Below, one piece after another: positions 33,801 through 48,060 of a stretch of DNA of 64,000 nucleotides. Made by a program: the position numbers and the translations under genes. The notes below the pieces were generated by a model that was given only the letters and a program-made list of their open reading frames with translations, had not been told where the DNA came from and did not search any database. The DNA is taken from assembly GCA_004026145.2 (NCBI GenBank), contig CP034992.1:934531-998530 (forward strand), given 5' to 3'. The stretch is from Takifugu bimaculatus. Its lineage: Eukaryota; Chordata; Actinopteri; Tetraodontiformes; Tetraodontidae. Position 1 is the first letter of the stretch. Each line of letters starts with the position of its first letter.

Positions 33801-36800
33801 TCATCCATGCATGAATCTGCCTTCTGCTGCTCTTTTCTCTCACAGTCGCGCCACATAACACCGACCGAAAGACACAATCAAAACACAAGGCCGTCGCACA
33901 ACAACAGCACAAAGATACAACAGCGGGAAGAGTTTTCGTGTCGGCGGCACAGGAGCAAATTAAAACTGTCGGTGGGATCTGAGCCTAAGTTACTTTACTG
34001 TAAATCTGATATTTTTATGTATCCCCAGATAAAAGATTTTAAGAGTCCTGGGCCAGAGACACGTGCGTGCGCGTGCGTGCGTGTGTGTGTTGCATGCCTC
34101 TTGTGTCTGTCTTCACTCAGTAACACGTTCTCAGCCCAGGTGATTAAACACGTAGTTTAAGTTAGGCTGGCCGCTCGTGTATCTCTGGAATTTCTATATT
34201 CCTATTTCTATAAAATCAGGACTTTAAAGCAAAAACAAATTTAAATGGTCCTCATTAAGAAGACCCCATCAATGCGCTTCAAGTGTGATTTGCCTTTGTA
34301 ACTAACGCAGCCGCTAAGGGGGACAAGCTTGTCCCTTGGACCTGTCCCACTGCTTGCTTGCTTACAGGAAGGAGGGATTTTAAGTTCTTACGGGTCAAAA
34401 ACACTGAGGAGAAGACAGAAAGCAGAGCTGCAGGTCACAGAGATGAAGAGAGAGAGGCCCAAGACAAAGAGTATATCAGAGGTGCTAGATGCTAGATGTT
34501 CTGGAGATTAAGAGAATAAGAGAAGAGGATGCAGATGTGGGGCAGATGGAGCTGAATGAAGAAGATACTTCATATTTAAGTAATAGCTTACAGAGGTTTC
34601 ATAACGGCTACGTTCTCGCATTAATTGCCAGATCGCGGCTGAGGCAGCACAGCAAAGTTAAAAAAACCCAACCTGACAGAGAGATTGGGAGAGCGAGCGA
34701 GGCGAGAGGCCTGCTGGGAAGGTTTCATCATCACGCTTGACCCCCCCTGCTGCTGGCAGTGGCAGGATACAGAGGGAGCGGAGAGGAGATAGACTCTTCT
34801 TCACAGTCAGAGATTTAATTGCATGCAGATTCCATTACCTCTGCACAAATGTCACATTCTCTTCTGATCAGGGGGCACAGCAGCCACTGGCAGGCAGGAT
34901 GGCAAACTGCCAGGCAATAGTGCAGAAAGCCCTCAGCCAATCAGAGCTGCCCGAGCAGGCCGAGGTGCGGGGAGGGAAGGAAGGTGCACAGTACGCCGAA
35001 GATATTAAAACAAAGAGCTGAGAACACAAAGCTGCTGACACGGCACATTTCAGGCGAAGGGCGACGGGCTGCAGATGTTAAAGGTTTAATTGATTTCGGG
35101 AGAGAAATTAGCTGCATTACATCATCATCGGGAGGACGAGCGGTGGGATGCAAACTGAAAGAGGCATCGCAGATGAGTGACAGAGGCGACAGAGAGAGAC
35201 GAGATGGACGATCGCTGGATAAAAATCGCTCGGCTCCTAAAACCTCTTTTAGATTTTAGATTTCAATCAAGGCCTAAACACACTTAGGAAAGGTCGCGGT
35301 GCATAATGACCGGACAGCAGTATTTTACATGTTAATGTGAAATATTGTGAACGTACCCCGATCAGTGCTGCAGGACAGGCCGGGACGCCATCACCTCTTT
35401 TAAAACTCAGCTGGCAGTCTTGAGGGAAGAACCACAGGGGTTTCACGGAGGACACTGAAACAAGCAGAGGGAAAGAGAGAGAAGGAAGTCAGCGGAAAGA
35501 TACATTTACAAACAGGAAGTGGAGTGGGGAGAGCCCCTGCCTGGCCCATGGAACCCAAAGTTACAGATATGACACGAGGACGGCAAAAACAAAAGTGATC
35601 ATCGTTAGCCACAAGTGTTTGATCTGTTATGACACACTGATTCCTTGTGGTTGGCATCTCCTGCCCTACATACATATCAAATGATGTTTGATCACGTCCA
35701 AACACGCTGGTTAGTAATGTAAATCGGCAAAAGTGAATCAAAGTCGCTGGTTTCTGTGGTTCCATTTCTCATTTTTACATGTAAATACGTTAGCTTAACC
35801 TTTGGCTGAGTTGAATCAAAAAAGGTGACAGCAAATAACAGACAACTTTGGTGTCTTCCCTGAATGAAATTAAATAAATCGTATACAACATAAACACAAT
35901 AACACAGTTAGCATGAAAAGCCTGTTGAAGCAGACTTTATAGATTTAAAACAGTGACCTACAAAACCCACAGTGGGCTCTGCCTCAACACACACACACAC
36001 ACACACACACAAAAAAAAGAGAAGAATCTGTAATTTTGCATGTTTTTCTTACTTAAATGATGCATGACTTGTACCACAGCAAAAACATCTGAACCGAGCT
36101 GGACATTTTGTTTATTCAAAAACCTGGCATTCGGCTCAAAAGCATTCATCTGCAGCCAGATAAACAAGTGGAAAGATGCTAATGACTTCCAGATATGGCT
36201 CAGATCATGCAAATAAGCCAATGGAATGAATGGCCTCTGGTTTTGTCCCTGTCACCGGCGTGGCGGCAGCATATGTGGCTTGTTGCTCTGTGACAGATGT
36301 GTGTACCAATTTGCTGTTTAATGTGGCCCCGTCTCTGGCAAGCAAGAAAAACAATCCGGCTCCCATTTAATTGCCCTGTTGTCTGAGAGCGCGTGTCAAA
36401 AACCAAATCTGCGACCGCGTTACTACACGCAACCGTGCAGTTCTCCAAGCAGAAGCAACAAACCGCACCGCTCCTCATAATTAATCTAATTCAGTCATCA
36501 ACGCGGCCGCTACTTGCACAGCCCTTCCACGTCTTAGTGCCCACTGCAGCCCCAGATTAGACCCCTTTGATTATAAAACCATTATTGCCATCACCGATAA
36601 AATACGCCGATCCCAATAGACACCCGCCGGCCCGTGGAGGGACAGCAAGGCAGCCCAAGTGATTTTTAAAAAAAAAGAACCAGTAGCCACGTTTCCACAC
36701 AGAGATTTAAAGAATTAGCATTTATACGGTGTCTCATAAAAGAACACTGAAATAGCTGCGAGTCCATAGAACAAGCTCTGAATTTGGGGGCTTTATTGCA

Positions 36801-39800
36801 TATTAACAAGCACTAGATTTTATAAAGTGGCCACACTTTATTGTACAACTTGTCCATAAAAAGCCCTAACAGTGAGATGTAGTGTTCTGTGCTCTCAGAC
36901 GGAGACATAAACCGTACCTCTAATTGTAAACCGCTCTCCCTTTGTGGACCTTTTGCATGCCAGCTGCTCCGCACTCGCTCTCTGTGGACACGTGGTTGCA
37001 ATCGTACCTTCACACCCAAATTAGAAACTGTCAGTTTCTGCTTGAAGTCCACATCCAGACACTCTGCAACACGTGCATTAATTGCCACTCGTTTCAAGGC
37101 AAATTTGGTATTTAAAGCTGTCTGTCCTGGTCGAGGTGGGTGGAAACTCCTGAAATGTGAAGTGATGGACCAACCACAGGCGTGTCGTCACATTTAGCAC
37201 TTAAAAGCAACTAAAGACGCTCCGTATTTACAGACTCTTGACAGTCATTCCTAATGTGCACGTGTGTAAACTCTTCCCGTTGAGTTTGTAACGTGCACTC
37301 TCACGTTTTAATCTCTTAAAAGATTGCAGCAGGCTTACGGGGACCACGGCCGCGCCGAGGGACCCCGCCGTCATATCGGATCGATGCCTTGACCCATTAG
37401 GCCGCGACACTTCCAGTCCCGCGTCTAATAAGAGCCGGTCTTTGGGAACACCCGTGGATGACCCATAACGCTCAGGACAATTACAAGAGATTGGTCTTTC
37501 AGAGCCAACGCCCACTTGACCCGGTAGCGTAAAGACGTGAGCAGATCCACATGATTTAAACTCCTCCCCTAGACGTGCTGACAAGGTTACAGGGTCAACG
37601 CAGACATTAACGGGTCAGTGTGTGGCCCACTTGGGAACAATTACTCCCAGTCACAGCTAAGTGGACACTTGATTGAACACGACGGAGGCAGGACACACTT
37701 CCCACAGATAACAATCCCCAGAGCCATTTAGGATAAAAAGCCCTTGTGATACAGCCTTTATGGGCAAAATTCATCTTCCTTTTCTCTTTTAAAAGAATGT
37801 GAGAGTGTGATAGAGAGCCGTTCTGTGGGAGGGATGAGCTTCTCAATGCATTACCATTTTCTAGCAATACTAATAGCTGCTTATGACACAGAAACAATTA
37901 CAAGGTGACTGGGAGAAGAAGCCAAACAGCCTCAATCATTTCATTCCTCATTCACGGAATCGACTCGGGAAAGTGCTGCGTCATCCTCCGGACTTTGATC
38001 CAAAACTTTCAAAACAACGTGAGAGAGCTGGACAGTGACATAAATCCCCGGACGAAGCTCTCATCTCTAATTAACTGCGCGTTTTCGCGCTTTTCCACCT
38101 TTGACCCGCTGGCATTTTGACCCCATCTCCCGTCACGACGACTCAAACTTTTGCCTCAAACATTCGGCAACACCGGCCCGACCGAACGCCGAATACTGCG
38201 AGCGCTGCGGCGTTGCATGTGGGATTAACGCGAGCGGCGGAGGAAGAGTAAACAGATGTTTGGAGGTAGCCGCTGCAGATAAAGCAGCAAACTTAGTAAT
38301 GCACATCTCTGATCGCTGCGCAGTCTCTCCGCACACAAATGTGGCTTATCGATATGCCAACACATTTCCCTAACATTTGCATAAGCCGTGTGTTGTTTGT
38401 GGTAATGTTTTGCCCCCCCCCCCCCCCTCCCATGTGCTTTGTTTATTTATTTCTCCGTGATGGAAACGCAGCTGCGTCGCCGCTTGATCTGCAGCCCTTC
38501 GGCTGAGAGGACCCTGAACCCTGAAGAGAAGCACGGCTGAGGGGCGGGGGGGGGCAAACCTGAGGCGAGACAGAGGAGAAGCCAATGTGCCTTTTCAAAG
38601 ATAAGCAGGTGGAGAAATCACTTTGCAGACGGTCTGACAACACGCCGCTCCAGACGGCAGCCTCGGCGCTCCGGCACAGCTGAAGGAAACTCGAGCACAG
38701 GTTCTGTCCCGGGTCCATTCGCCCGGCCCTCCTCATTAACAAAGCTCCTTCCTTCCCTGAGAAATAACCGCACGTGCTGAGGGGAGAAGCGACGGTTCAC
38801 GCCGGACCCCAAGGTTGTTCTGGCTTTACTTCCCGGGGCCGTTTTGTAACCAAGTGGGCATCACGCGAATACCATCTGGATACCACTTATTTAAAGCTGG
38901 CAGCGGTCCCGTGGCAGCCAGCCTGGCAACCAAGAGACGGGAATAAATTGCATCATTTACTTAACATGCATTTAACGTGGTGCCCGTTAAAAGCCCATGA
39001 CTAAATAATTTGGTTGCTCTGGTTGCCAGGTTCCATTGTCAGTCCAACAGCATTGTCTGTAACTGGCGGAGCGACTGTCAAAGGGCTGATAAAGAAGATT
39101 TTGAAATGTTAACGGCGTGAAATCGCATTTACCTCCAAGTATATTAAGAGCCCCCAATCCGCTCACACCAAAGCGGGGCCCCGGAGCACAAAACCCACAA
39201 ACAGACAATAAACATACTGTAATTACGATGCCAACTCTTTAATTACGTGTGTCAGTTGGGGATGGTCGGACTCACTCATTGTCACGAGTGAGGTGAGAGG
39301 AGGAGATGGAGCCTCGGGCCCGATGAGAGCCATATTCCCATTTCTCCGAGCCTTCCGGAAGGCAGAAAATTCAGCTGGCACGGTTCCAAACCGTCCAAAC
39401 AGCCTGGACCAGCAGGGACAAACTCCAGGAGAATCTTTTATCTTATTAGGGACACGCGTCTAAGGGGTCGCCTCAGAAACGAGAGAAGGTGCCGGTCGTT
39501 GGGCTGGAAAGCGGAGCGTTTTTATCCGAGTTGGGAAGTTTTATGTCGTTTTATGACAAACAACTTTCAGAAATCCGACCACAAATTACACTTCAGTCCT
39601 CATGGATGGCTATTATGGAAAATCTGATAACTGACACTTAGGCATGTTGCAAACAGCCCAAAAGCATCAGGTGGACCTTCATCACCCTCTTCAACATTCT
39701 TGACCATTTTGAGGTGTCGAGCAGAGGAGCCGGGGACCATTTATAAGTATAAATAACTATTGTGGCAAATGCATATATCTAATTCAGTACTCATCAGCCT

Positions 39801-42180
39801 TGGTATGAAAAGCTCTTGTAAAACATAAAGAAAAACATAAAAACTGTAATCAGTATTCTGATATTTACCATAATAATCAATGCATTGACGTTTGAAATCT
39901 GAGATTGCCGGTTGCCCCTAGCGGCGGGGGGTGGTATAGCACCTATAAGCTGTTGGCCGCCAGCTAGCGCGATGAAATTAGTAGCTACTATACATCTGCA
40001 AAATAATAATACATAACAACAGAATGCTTTTCAGAACATCAATTCAGCCATTATGTCATATATAATGACTGCTGATTTTTAAAAGGTTTCAATCAATAAC
40101 AAATGTCATATTTAAGGTCACATAACAGAATAAACTGCAGCTTAATCATGAGGAGAGGCCTTTTAGATGCAAAGACAATGACCAGTATGACTAAAAATAG
40201 TCAAATCTAGTCGACAATGAGTGCAGTGAACAGTGAAAGAGGACATTTCTCCCATGATTCATTACTCTAATTTCAGCAAGGACAAACTGTCTGCCTTTGT
40301 TTGCACAATAAGTGGTCAGATGTATTTATCATATGATCTCACTTTTTGGAAAAAGAGCTGTCACTGGAAACCCGGGGAAAGGGGGCAGCATCCATAGCAA
40401 TAAATATTTAGATTTAAACAAACAAAATAAAGCTATTATTGCTTTTGCAGGATGAAATCATGCCTCACTTGATCTGGCTCCGAGAGCTCTGCCAGACACT
40501 GCGATGTGCTGCTAAAATGGCTCTCACCTCTGCATGTTCCACTGCCGTGTCAGTGCGGAGTTCAAATGGACACTTCAGTGCAGCCTGCAGGATCTTTAAC
40601 ACGGGCCCGCCGCTGATGGAAGAGGCCCGAGTCACTGAGTGATGGAGGAAGAGTGCAGTGAAGGATACGGGATTCTCATCTGCTATCCATCTCATATTCT
40701 AATGCAGCCATTACGCTCTAAAAAGAGACTGCTCATCCGTTCTTTTTATGGGGAATTTGCAAAAAAAGATGACACGGCAAGAGGGTCGGCCGGAATGATT
40801 AAAATTCTTTGAATTAGCCCTTCAATCATGCGTGCGATCCGGTGTAAAACACACAGAAATGCTGTGGAAGCGGCGGCCAGGCCGCCATCAGCATGGCGGC
40901 GGATTGATTAACTCATTTCCAACAACGAGCCGTTTGGATTGAGATGAATTGATTGGTCAACACATTAAAAGCTTGTACATCATATAGACTCCATATATAC
41001 ACCCTGAAAAGGCTTTTAGGGGGGAGGCTGCCCGCCGCGGCAGGTTTTCAGGATTTACAACCGGTGGTGTAAAAAACAGTGTAAACAGTAAATAGTGAAT
41101 GATTAACGAGGGAGGCGCGGAACACATGTCAGAGGACGTTCTGATCTCGCTCTCCCTCCGTTCTGGCTTCCTTTCTGCAGAACAAACTCTGCTTTTGGGT
41201 TCACGTGAAGCATCAGCTCATTGAAATTGTTTACGAAGCACCAGATTTCCACAAGGCGGCATTTGAATTTAACCATTCGCGCCACATTTTCCACCAGTTT
41301 CAAAGCTTTTGTGTGATAAGTTTTTTGGGGTTTTTTTTCCAAGGAGAAGCATAATTAGTGTTTTTAGACCGGCTAAAAACTTTGTGGGCCAGAATAACAT
41401 TAAAACTGAGCTTTCCATGCAAACATGTTTGTGCACTGGTGTGAAACCACCATCGGGATCATGTGTGTTGCTGTTGCCTTCACCTCCGTAAACACTTGTC
41501 GTTACGGACTACGGCTCGGTCACATGATTACTGGTGTTTGTGCGCGATTACTGAAGACAGGTGAAGTCTGAAAAATAGATTTTTACATGTAAAGATGTTT
41601 TTATTCAGTTGGATGCATCACTTTGCTGCCCTGACTTAAGGTTAAATGACCTAATATGGTCGTGAAAAGAATTAAGAATGTCGGATATACGGTTTAAAAA
41701 AAGAAGTCTTGCAACAATCTCCTCACAGTTCTGTCCAGCATCACCTTCCTCAGATAATCTGAACAACAAGTCGTGCATCTCGTTAAAGATTTCTGGATTT
41801 TTATTTTTTAGTGAAAATGGAATTTCACAAGTTGCATTTGTGACCATTTTTGCCACCAAAAAGTCTGTATGAAGACAGAATATTAGCACACGGGGATAAA
41901 TTACAATACTGAATAAGCATCCTGCAAGTAAAAACATTGTTTATCTGGCCCACCCATCCATTAAAGTGGTTAATCCAACCAAGTAGAATGATAAACAAGA
42001 CAATAAGCAGAGAGAAAATAACCTTCTGCCACTGGGTGGTTTGGGATTGGAACCCCACCCTGTTTACAACCCTGAGAACAAAAACAAACTCCCTCTGAGG
42101 AACTGGCGTAAATGCAAGTCACACACAACCAACACAGCCAAACAACAACAAGGACCCACTGGGAGGAGGCCCACGAGCAC
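30900..42180. other. long non-coding tract, putative foxp1 5' intron
   Basis: About 11 kb without a recognisable coding exon, transposon protein or RNA gene. It is unique sequence with few tandem repeats, unlike the left block, and has many runs rich in homeodomain-type ATTA/TAAT and TCF-type (cctttgat near 36566) sites. This is the texture of conserved developmental non-coding DNA. Assignment to foxp1 rests on the gene order eif4e3-gpr27-prok2 to the right, which in human is flanked by the FOXP1 5' end on this side. No FOXP1 protein motif is seen. Confidence 0.4.
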
Positions 42181-42274
42181 CAGGCAGGCAGACAGGTAGG
42201 CAGGCAGACAGGCAGACAGGCAGGCAGGCAGACAGGCAGGCAGGCAGGCAGACAGGCAGACAGGCAGGCAGACA

Positions 42275-42307
<33 letters not shown>

Positions 42308-42434
42308 ACAGGCAGACAGGCAGGCAGACAGGCAGGCAGGCAGGCAGACAGGCAGGCAGGCAGGCAGGGAGGCAGGGAGGGAGGCAGACAGGCAGGGAGG
42401 CAGGCAGGCAGACAGACAGGCAGGCAGGCAGGCA

Positions 42435-42469
<35 letters not shown>

Positions 42470-42490
42470 AGGCAGGGAGGGAGGCAGACA

Positions 42491-42557
<67 letters not shown>

Positions 42558-42578
42558 AGGCAGGGAGGGAGGCAGACA

Positions 42579-42635
<57 letters not shown>

Positions 42636-42690
42636 ACAGGCAGGCAGGCAGGCAGGCAGGGAGGCAGGGAGGCAGGCAGGCAGGCAGGCA

Positions 42691-42725
<35 letters not shown>

Positions 42726-42759
42726 CAGGCAGGCAGGCAGACAGGCAGGCAGGCAGGCA

Positions 42760-42796
<37 letters not shown>

Positions 42797-42989
42797 ACAG
42801 CAGGCAGGCAGGCAGACAGGCAGGCAGAGATAGGCAGGCAGATAGGAGGCAGGCAGGCAGCAGACAGAGCAGGCAGGCAGGGAGGCAGGCAGGCAGACAG
42901 GCAGGCAGGCAGGCAGGGAGGCAGGCAGGCAGACAGACAGGCAGGCAGGCAGGCAGACAGGCAGGCAGGCAGGCAGACAGACAGGCAGG

Positions 42990-43044
<55 letters not shown>

Positions 43045-43073
43045 ACAGACAGACAGACAGACAGGGAGGCAGA
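42181..43073 (+). repeat. (CAGG/CAGA)n tetranucleotide array, about 890 bp
   Basis: About 220 units of CAGG with CAGA and GGGA interruptions. The minus strand is CCTG/TCTG. The ACLPACLP-type (minus) and GRQAGRQA-type (plus) frames are artefacts. It lies in the putative foxp1 5' intron. Confidence 0.97.
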
Positions 43074-43079
43074 GCTGGG

Positions 43080-46000
43080 GCCACAAAAGGTCAAATACCA
43101 CCGCCGCCGTCGCCGCCACTACCTCAGCCTCAGGTCACCTGGATCATCAGGACACCGTCACCAAACGGCAGCAGCGTGACGTCACTGAGCGGCTGCAGGA
43201 GGCGCTCCCTTAATATCCAGGGACTCCGAATGAAGAGGTAATGAATCTCAGTTAACAAGGCCATTATCAGCCAGGGGAACGACATCATCAGGAGCGGCTC
43301 CCGATCCACGAGGCCCTCACATGTCCCGCTCTTTTTATTGTTGCTATTAACTGCTCAGATACGCCGCTAACAACTGTAACCAGAGAGGACAAATAAAGAG
43401 ATAAAAGTAGCACAACTCCAATCCCACTCTGTAAATCATCGCAGTAAACAATGAGACCGTACAGGGAAACAGGCCCAATTAGCCGTCCTCACTCCGCGCC
43501 TTAAACAAACCTGCACACTTTCATCTCTTCAGCACGCCGGCACCTCCGCCGAAGCGCCGCGTTGCATCTTGGGTAATTACTGCTTCCCAATTACCACCCA
43601 GCTGGTAAATATATATCAAATAAACAAGCAACAACCCGTCAATTAGGAGCATCCTTTTATAACGGGGGGGGGCTCAGAACGATGCCTTATGAAAGGCAAC
43701 GCGTTCCACTTCAAAGCTTAACGGCCGCTAAAAGTCCAACCGGCGCCGCCAGTTTGTAGGAGAAATAAATCAAGTGAGATGGAGGCGATTAAAATGCAAG
43801 TCTAATTACAGGTGGTTTAATTGCCAGGAAGGCCGGATGCACAACACGGGACCGGCGGCGTTCCACGGAGAACAAACGCGACCTTTTCTTCTCCGGACGG
43901 CAAAACGCTGAACTCGACGGCAGCGAGAACAGCTGCGGCAACGGTCCTGTCAACAAAATTTGCATCGCCGCCCTCCGCTCGTCTCCGCGACTCCCTCCCG
44001 CCTCTCCTCCAACCCGAGGAGCTGCCGGCTTAGATCTGAGAAACTCTGATGGCTCGTCACGTAGCGAGCGGCGGGCTAAGCCGGAGTGATGCGCCCGGAA
44101 GACGTGATCAAAGCGCACCGACGTTCCGCCCCGGCGACGCCGACGGAGGAGCGGGCGCTGCCATGTTACGTCTCTTATTAGGCTGCCACTGCCAAGGAGT
44201 CAGGGATGAGGCCCGGGAAGACGCGCTCCCTCAGCCTAGCTCGACGCTAACCCCAACCCTGCCAACGGGGTTTAAACCAGGAGCAGTTTCACACTAGCGA
44301 CTGTCGGCGCGGCGGCGCTCGTCTCCTCCTTAATGTTGCGTGATGACGTCTTTTTTGCCGGATTAGGGGAGCTTTGCATGGGCCGCTGTTGTAAACACCC
44401 GGTTGTGGACTGGTTCTATAAAAATTTCCACCAGCAGGTGTTTGGGACTGTTGACATAAACAGAGAAACCGGTGAGATGATTAACAGCCCTCGCAGCTGG
44501 AGGAGGAGCGTCAGCACGGGCGATTTCATGAATTTCTACTGTACAAAGGTTAAAAAAAACAACCTTTTTTTTACCGCTTTCCTGCTTTTCCTTCCCCTTT
44601 GAATCGAAGTGAATAACTGACACCGATGAGGGAGGCACAGACGTGAGCTAATTTACAGTCACACGTGTCTAAAACTTCCAAAAAAGCAAACGGTAGACTT
44701 TATAGGGTGTCTGAATCAGCACTAAATGGTCTCGGTATTCAGATGACAAATGAGGGAACGAGAGCAGACACACAGTAAAAACTATCCGACTTTGCATCAG
44801 ACAGAAACTTCTGCCTCATGGCCAGAAATGAAACTTGTTTATTCTTAAACTGTGATTCCTGTTGACCTTTTTTATGCATAACCTCCTCGCTACTATCTTA
44901 CTATCAAAGTCTCCTATCCGGAGACTGAAGCTACCCGGCTAGCTAACCGTACCCAGCATGCATTTCAGCTGAGCGAGTTTGCACGTTTCTATTTATTAGC
45001 GTCGCGATCCGTGTCACAAATTTCCGTGCAGCAACTGTTGAGCGCTGATGAAAAGAGGAACCTGTGGGCAGATTTGTCATTTCAAAAATGCAACCATCGC
45101 TTCCAGGCCGCGCGGGGCGAGAGGAGACCGTTGCACTTGACCGTGCGTCGGCCCCGAGGTCCGTGCACGTACGGCGCACGTAGGACGTCTGCTCGGGATC
45201 GCATAGTTGTCTCTGGAGCTATTCTCTAAAAATATACGTCTCAGAAGGCACCAGCAGGAGAAGCCCTGTTCAAATCATAGACAGACAGACAGACAGACAG
45301 ACAGGCAGACAGGCAGACAGACAGGCAGACAGGCAGACAGACAGGCAGGCAGGCAGGCAGGCAGACAGGCAGGCAGAGCAGCTGATAGAAACAGATGCTG
45401 AGGGGGTTTTACCCAACAGCTGATCTCTCAGCATCACCAACAACACACAGACGTCTAAACATTAACACATTAAGTCAACAACAAAAAAAGAAGCTAGCAA
45501 CGCATCTCACAGGCTCCGCACAGCCAACTACAGCTTTTACGAGAGGCTTATTAAATCAAGTGAAATTAAATGACTCGTCTGGCCTATCGGCACCTCCAAA
45601 AACCCAGATTCTCCACCATGAGAGATTCGGCATCACAACTTGATGCTGAATTCCTGCAACGCGACAACAGTCAGAAACCTGCTCTCCCTTCCGACTGTAG
45701 CCGCCGCCTCCGCCTCCGCGGACGCGCGGCTCTTCCCTTTGTCCTTCGTTAAGGACAGGTGACAGTTGAAGACAGTAATTAATGAGTTAATGGTCACCCT
45801 GAATATCCCTGCCGTCTCCATAGAGACCGGAGAGCTGAGCGGAGCGCACCTGAAGCTGCCCGCTCCCCGACCATCCGCCCTCCCTGGCACGGGCGACCGT
45901 CTGTCGGGGCACGCCACGGGGGCCGGGACACACTAACCTTTACCCTGCAAATATTGTTCTGCTTTCCTTTGTTAGCACTCCTGCGCATGTAGTACAGGAC

Positions 46001-46560
46001 TAATGAGCGCTCATGGTGCCCCCCCGCCCCCCCCCCCCCCCCTCCCTCTTTGTGTCGCGTGAATCAAATATGCAAAGATTACACCACCAAATTCATTTAC
46101 CAGAAAATTCCCTTTATTCATCCGTCACTCGTCTGGCTTTGTGCAACAACGTCGCAGGCAACTGCCTCGGCGGCGTCTCGCATCTGAGATCCAATGAAGG
46201 GTGAAGCGGCAAAAAAAATAAAGAAAAGCCCAAAACGGAACAATACAGCCAGGCAGGACCTTATTCCCACACTGGGGTGAAAATAACTCCCCTTATCAGC
46301 CGTCGGATGAGAGGAAGCGCCGCTGCACCCGGCGACGGGGGTCCCCACCATCGAACGCACCATCGAACGCACGAGTGACTGATCACTTTCTTACCAGTTC
46401 AATCTCAACTCCTGAACACAAGAGCCTGAGGCCCAGTCTGGAGGGGGCCAGCGCAGGAGCCCGGCTTTTCCCAAATAACACCAAAAATCACAGATTATTG
46501 CGTTAAGGAGCTAACCTTATTACAATGCGCACAGCTGCTCTTCCTCAAGTTTCAAGCCCC

Positions 46561-46593
<33 letters not shown>

Positions 46594-48060
46594 GCCTGCC
46601 AACCCCATTTATTCACTTGTGCGGGGCAGAGACAGCAAAGCCGTCTTGTGAGTGGCGTTGGGCTCTTCCCATCACGCCTGATGGATCGCAACAGTCACCT
46701 GGAACGCCGGGCCTGGAAAAGTCGCGGGGGGGAAAGTTCACCCCCAGGTTTCGAACCCGGGGGGTCAGCGTTCGCGAAGGTCCATTTCTGCATAAGTGAG
46801 CACACAAACGCGGGTGCCTGTTCAAATAGTCCCTCACAGGCCGCTCATGACAACAGCCCAGCAGCAGCACTGTTTGATCTCCAGTGTTTTCCTTAATCTG
46901 GGTTGTCAAGGTTCGCTTGTTGGAGGCTGTTTACTTTACTTCTTCTACAAAAAAGTGTTTTTTTCCCCCCTCAGACAATGACTAATCCAAAGACCAAGGA
47001 GGAGGAGGCACTGCCAGCAATAGTTGTTAAAGCGGCAGTTTCCCTTTTAGAAAATCCACTGGTTTTAGCCCAGCTGTTGCCAGCTGCAAACCTCCTGTAG
47101 GAAATATCAGGGGAGCGTTGCTTTTACGACCCAGCTCACTTTCAACTGAACTTTTGCTGTGCTGAATTCTACACAAATTCTGACATGTGCTTCAGTGTCA
47201 TAACGGATCCGCAACAGTTCGTTTATGCATTAAAGACAGACAGTAAAAGTAAAATCGTTTGACTTTAATTGCAGCAACTTGAGGAAAATAATCGACTGCA
47301 AACAAACGCCAGTTACGGGAATTATTCTTGGCAATTAATTTAAGTGAAATTAAATATTTGTGTGATTTTTAACTTCTCCGCAAGTGAACAAAAACGGACT
47401 TATGGATCTCACTTGTGAGTTAAAGCCACGCACGCACAGCGTGAGAGGACTGAACGAGAATAATGTGCGTGATTTTAGCGGGGTTCACTTGTCTGAAACT
47501 TCCACGCCGAACCTGCCGTGGCTGGATGATGGGCAGCCGCGTTAAAACCGGGTTCGAACCCAGTTCGGGCAACTTGTGCCGCATTCCTCCGGTCGTTCGG
47601 GGGACCGCTAACACGTGGAGGGGAGAGCCGCTTCCCGAGCGACAAATCACGGCTCAAACTTCCATTTCCACAGCCTCCGACCCCGGCACTTGATCACAAT
47701 TACACGGACAAAACTGCAACCACGGAGCGCACGGCCGGCGCGTTACACACACAACTTTTTTTTTTACAGCAACAACCCCGCAAAAAAAAAAAAAGTGGAG
47801 GATTGAGTCGCAGCACTTCCACGACCCGCAACATTAACGACCGTTATTTGCAGACATCGACGCCCCGCAAGGCGAGCGACATGCTAGCGGCACAGGTGTG
47901 CGGCGTTTGGGTTTCACTCCCGGACGCCGAGAAAAAGTGCCGAGAAAGAGGCGACAATAAGTGTGTGCGCGCGTGTGCGTGCGTGCGTGCGTGTGTGTGT
48001 GCAGCGACAGCAGCAGCGGCAGGTAGAAAGGACAGAACAAAGCTAACGTTAACAGTGCGG
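43080..48060. other. non-coding, increasingly CpG-rich tract
   Basis: No coding exon is recognised. It becomes CpG-rich towards 45,000-48,000, with GC-rich patches at 43850-44300 and 45700-45930. Contains a (CAGA/CAGG) array at 45280-45376 and a (CA) run at 46564-46590. Two GGTTCGAA-type B-box-like sequences (near 46747 and 47550) are not part of complete tRNA genes. Confidence 0.4.
45280..45376 (+). repeat. (CAGA)n(CAGG)n microsatellite
   Basis: About 24 units with the same composition as the array at 42181-43073. Confidence 0.95.

Noticed and set aside
41605..41937. 110-codon minus-strand frame with moderately protein-like composition
   Set aside because: No recognised domain, no splice or promoter context, and it lies in AT-rich non-coding sequence; kept as unsupported.
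41970..43179. ACLP and GRQA repeat proteins above 320 codons
   Set aside because: CAGG/CCTG tetranucleotide array on both strands.
46730..47570. B-box-like GGTTCGAA motifs suggesting tRNA genes or tRNA-derived SINEs
   Set aside because: No acceptor, D or anticodon arms could be built around either site.
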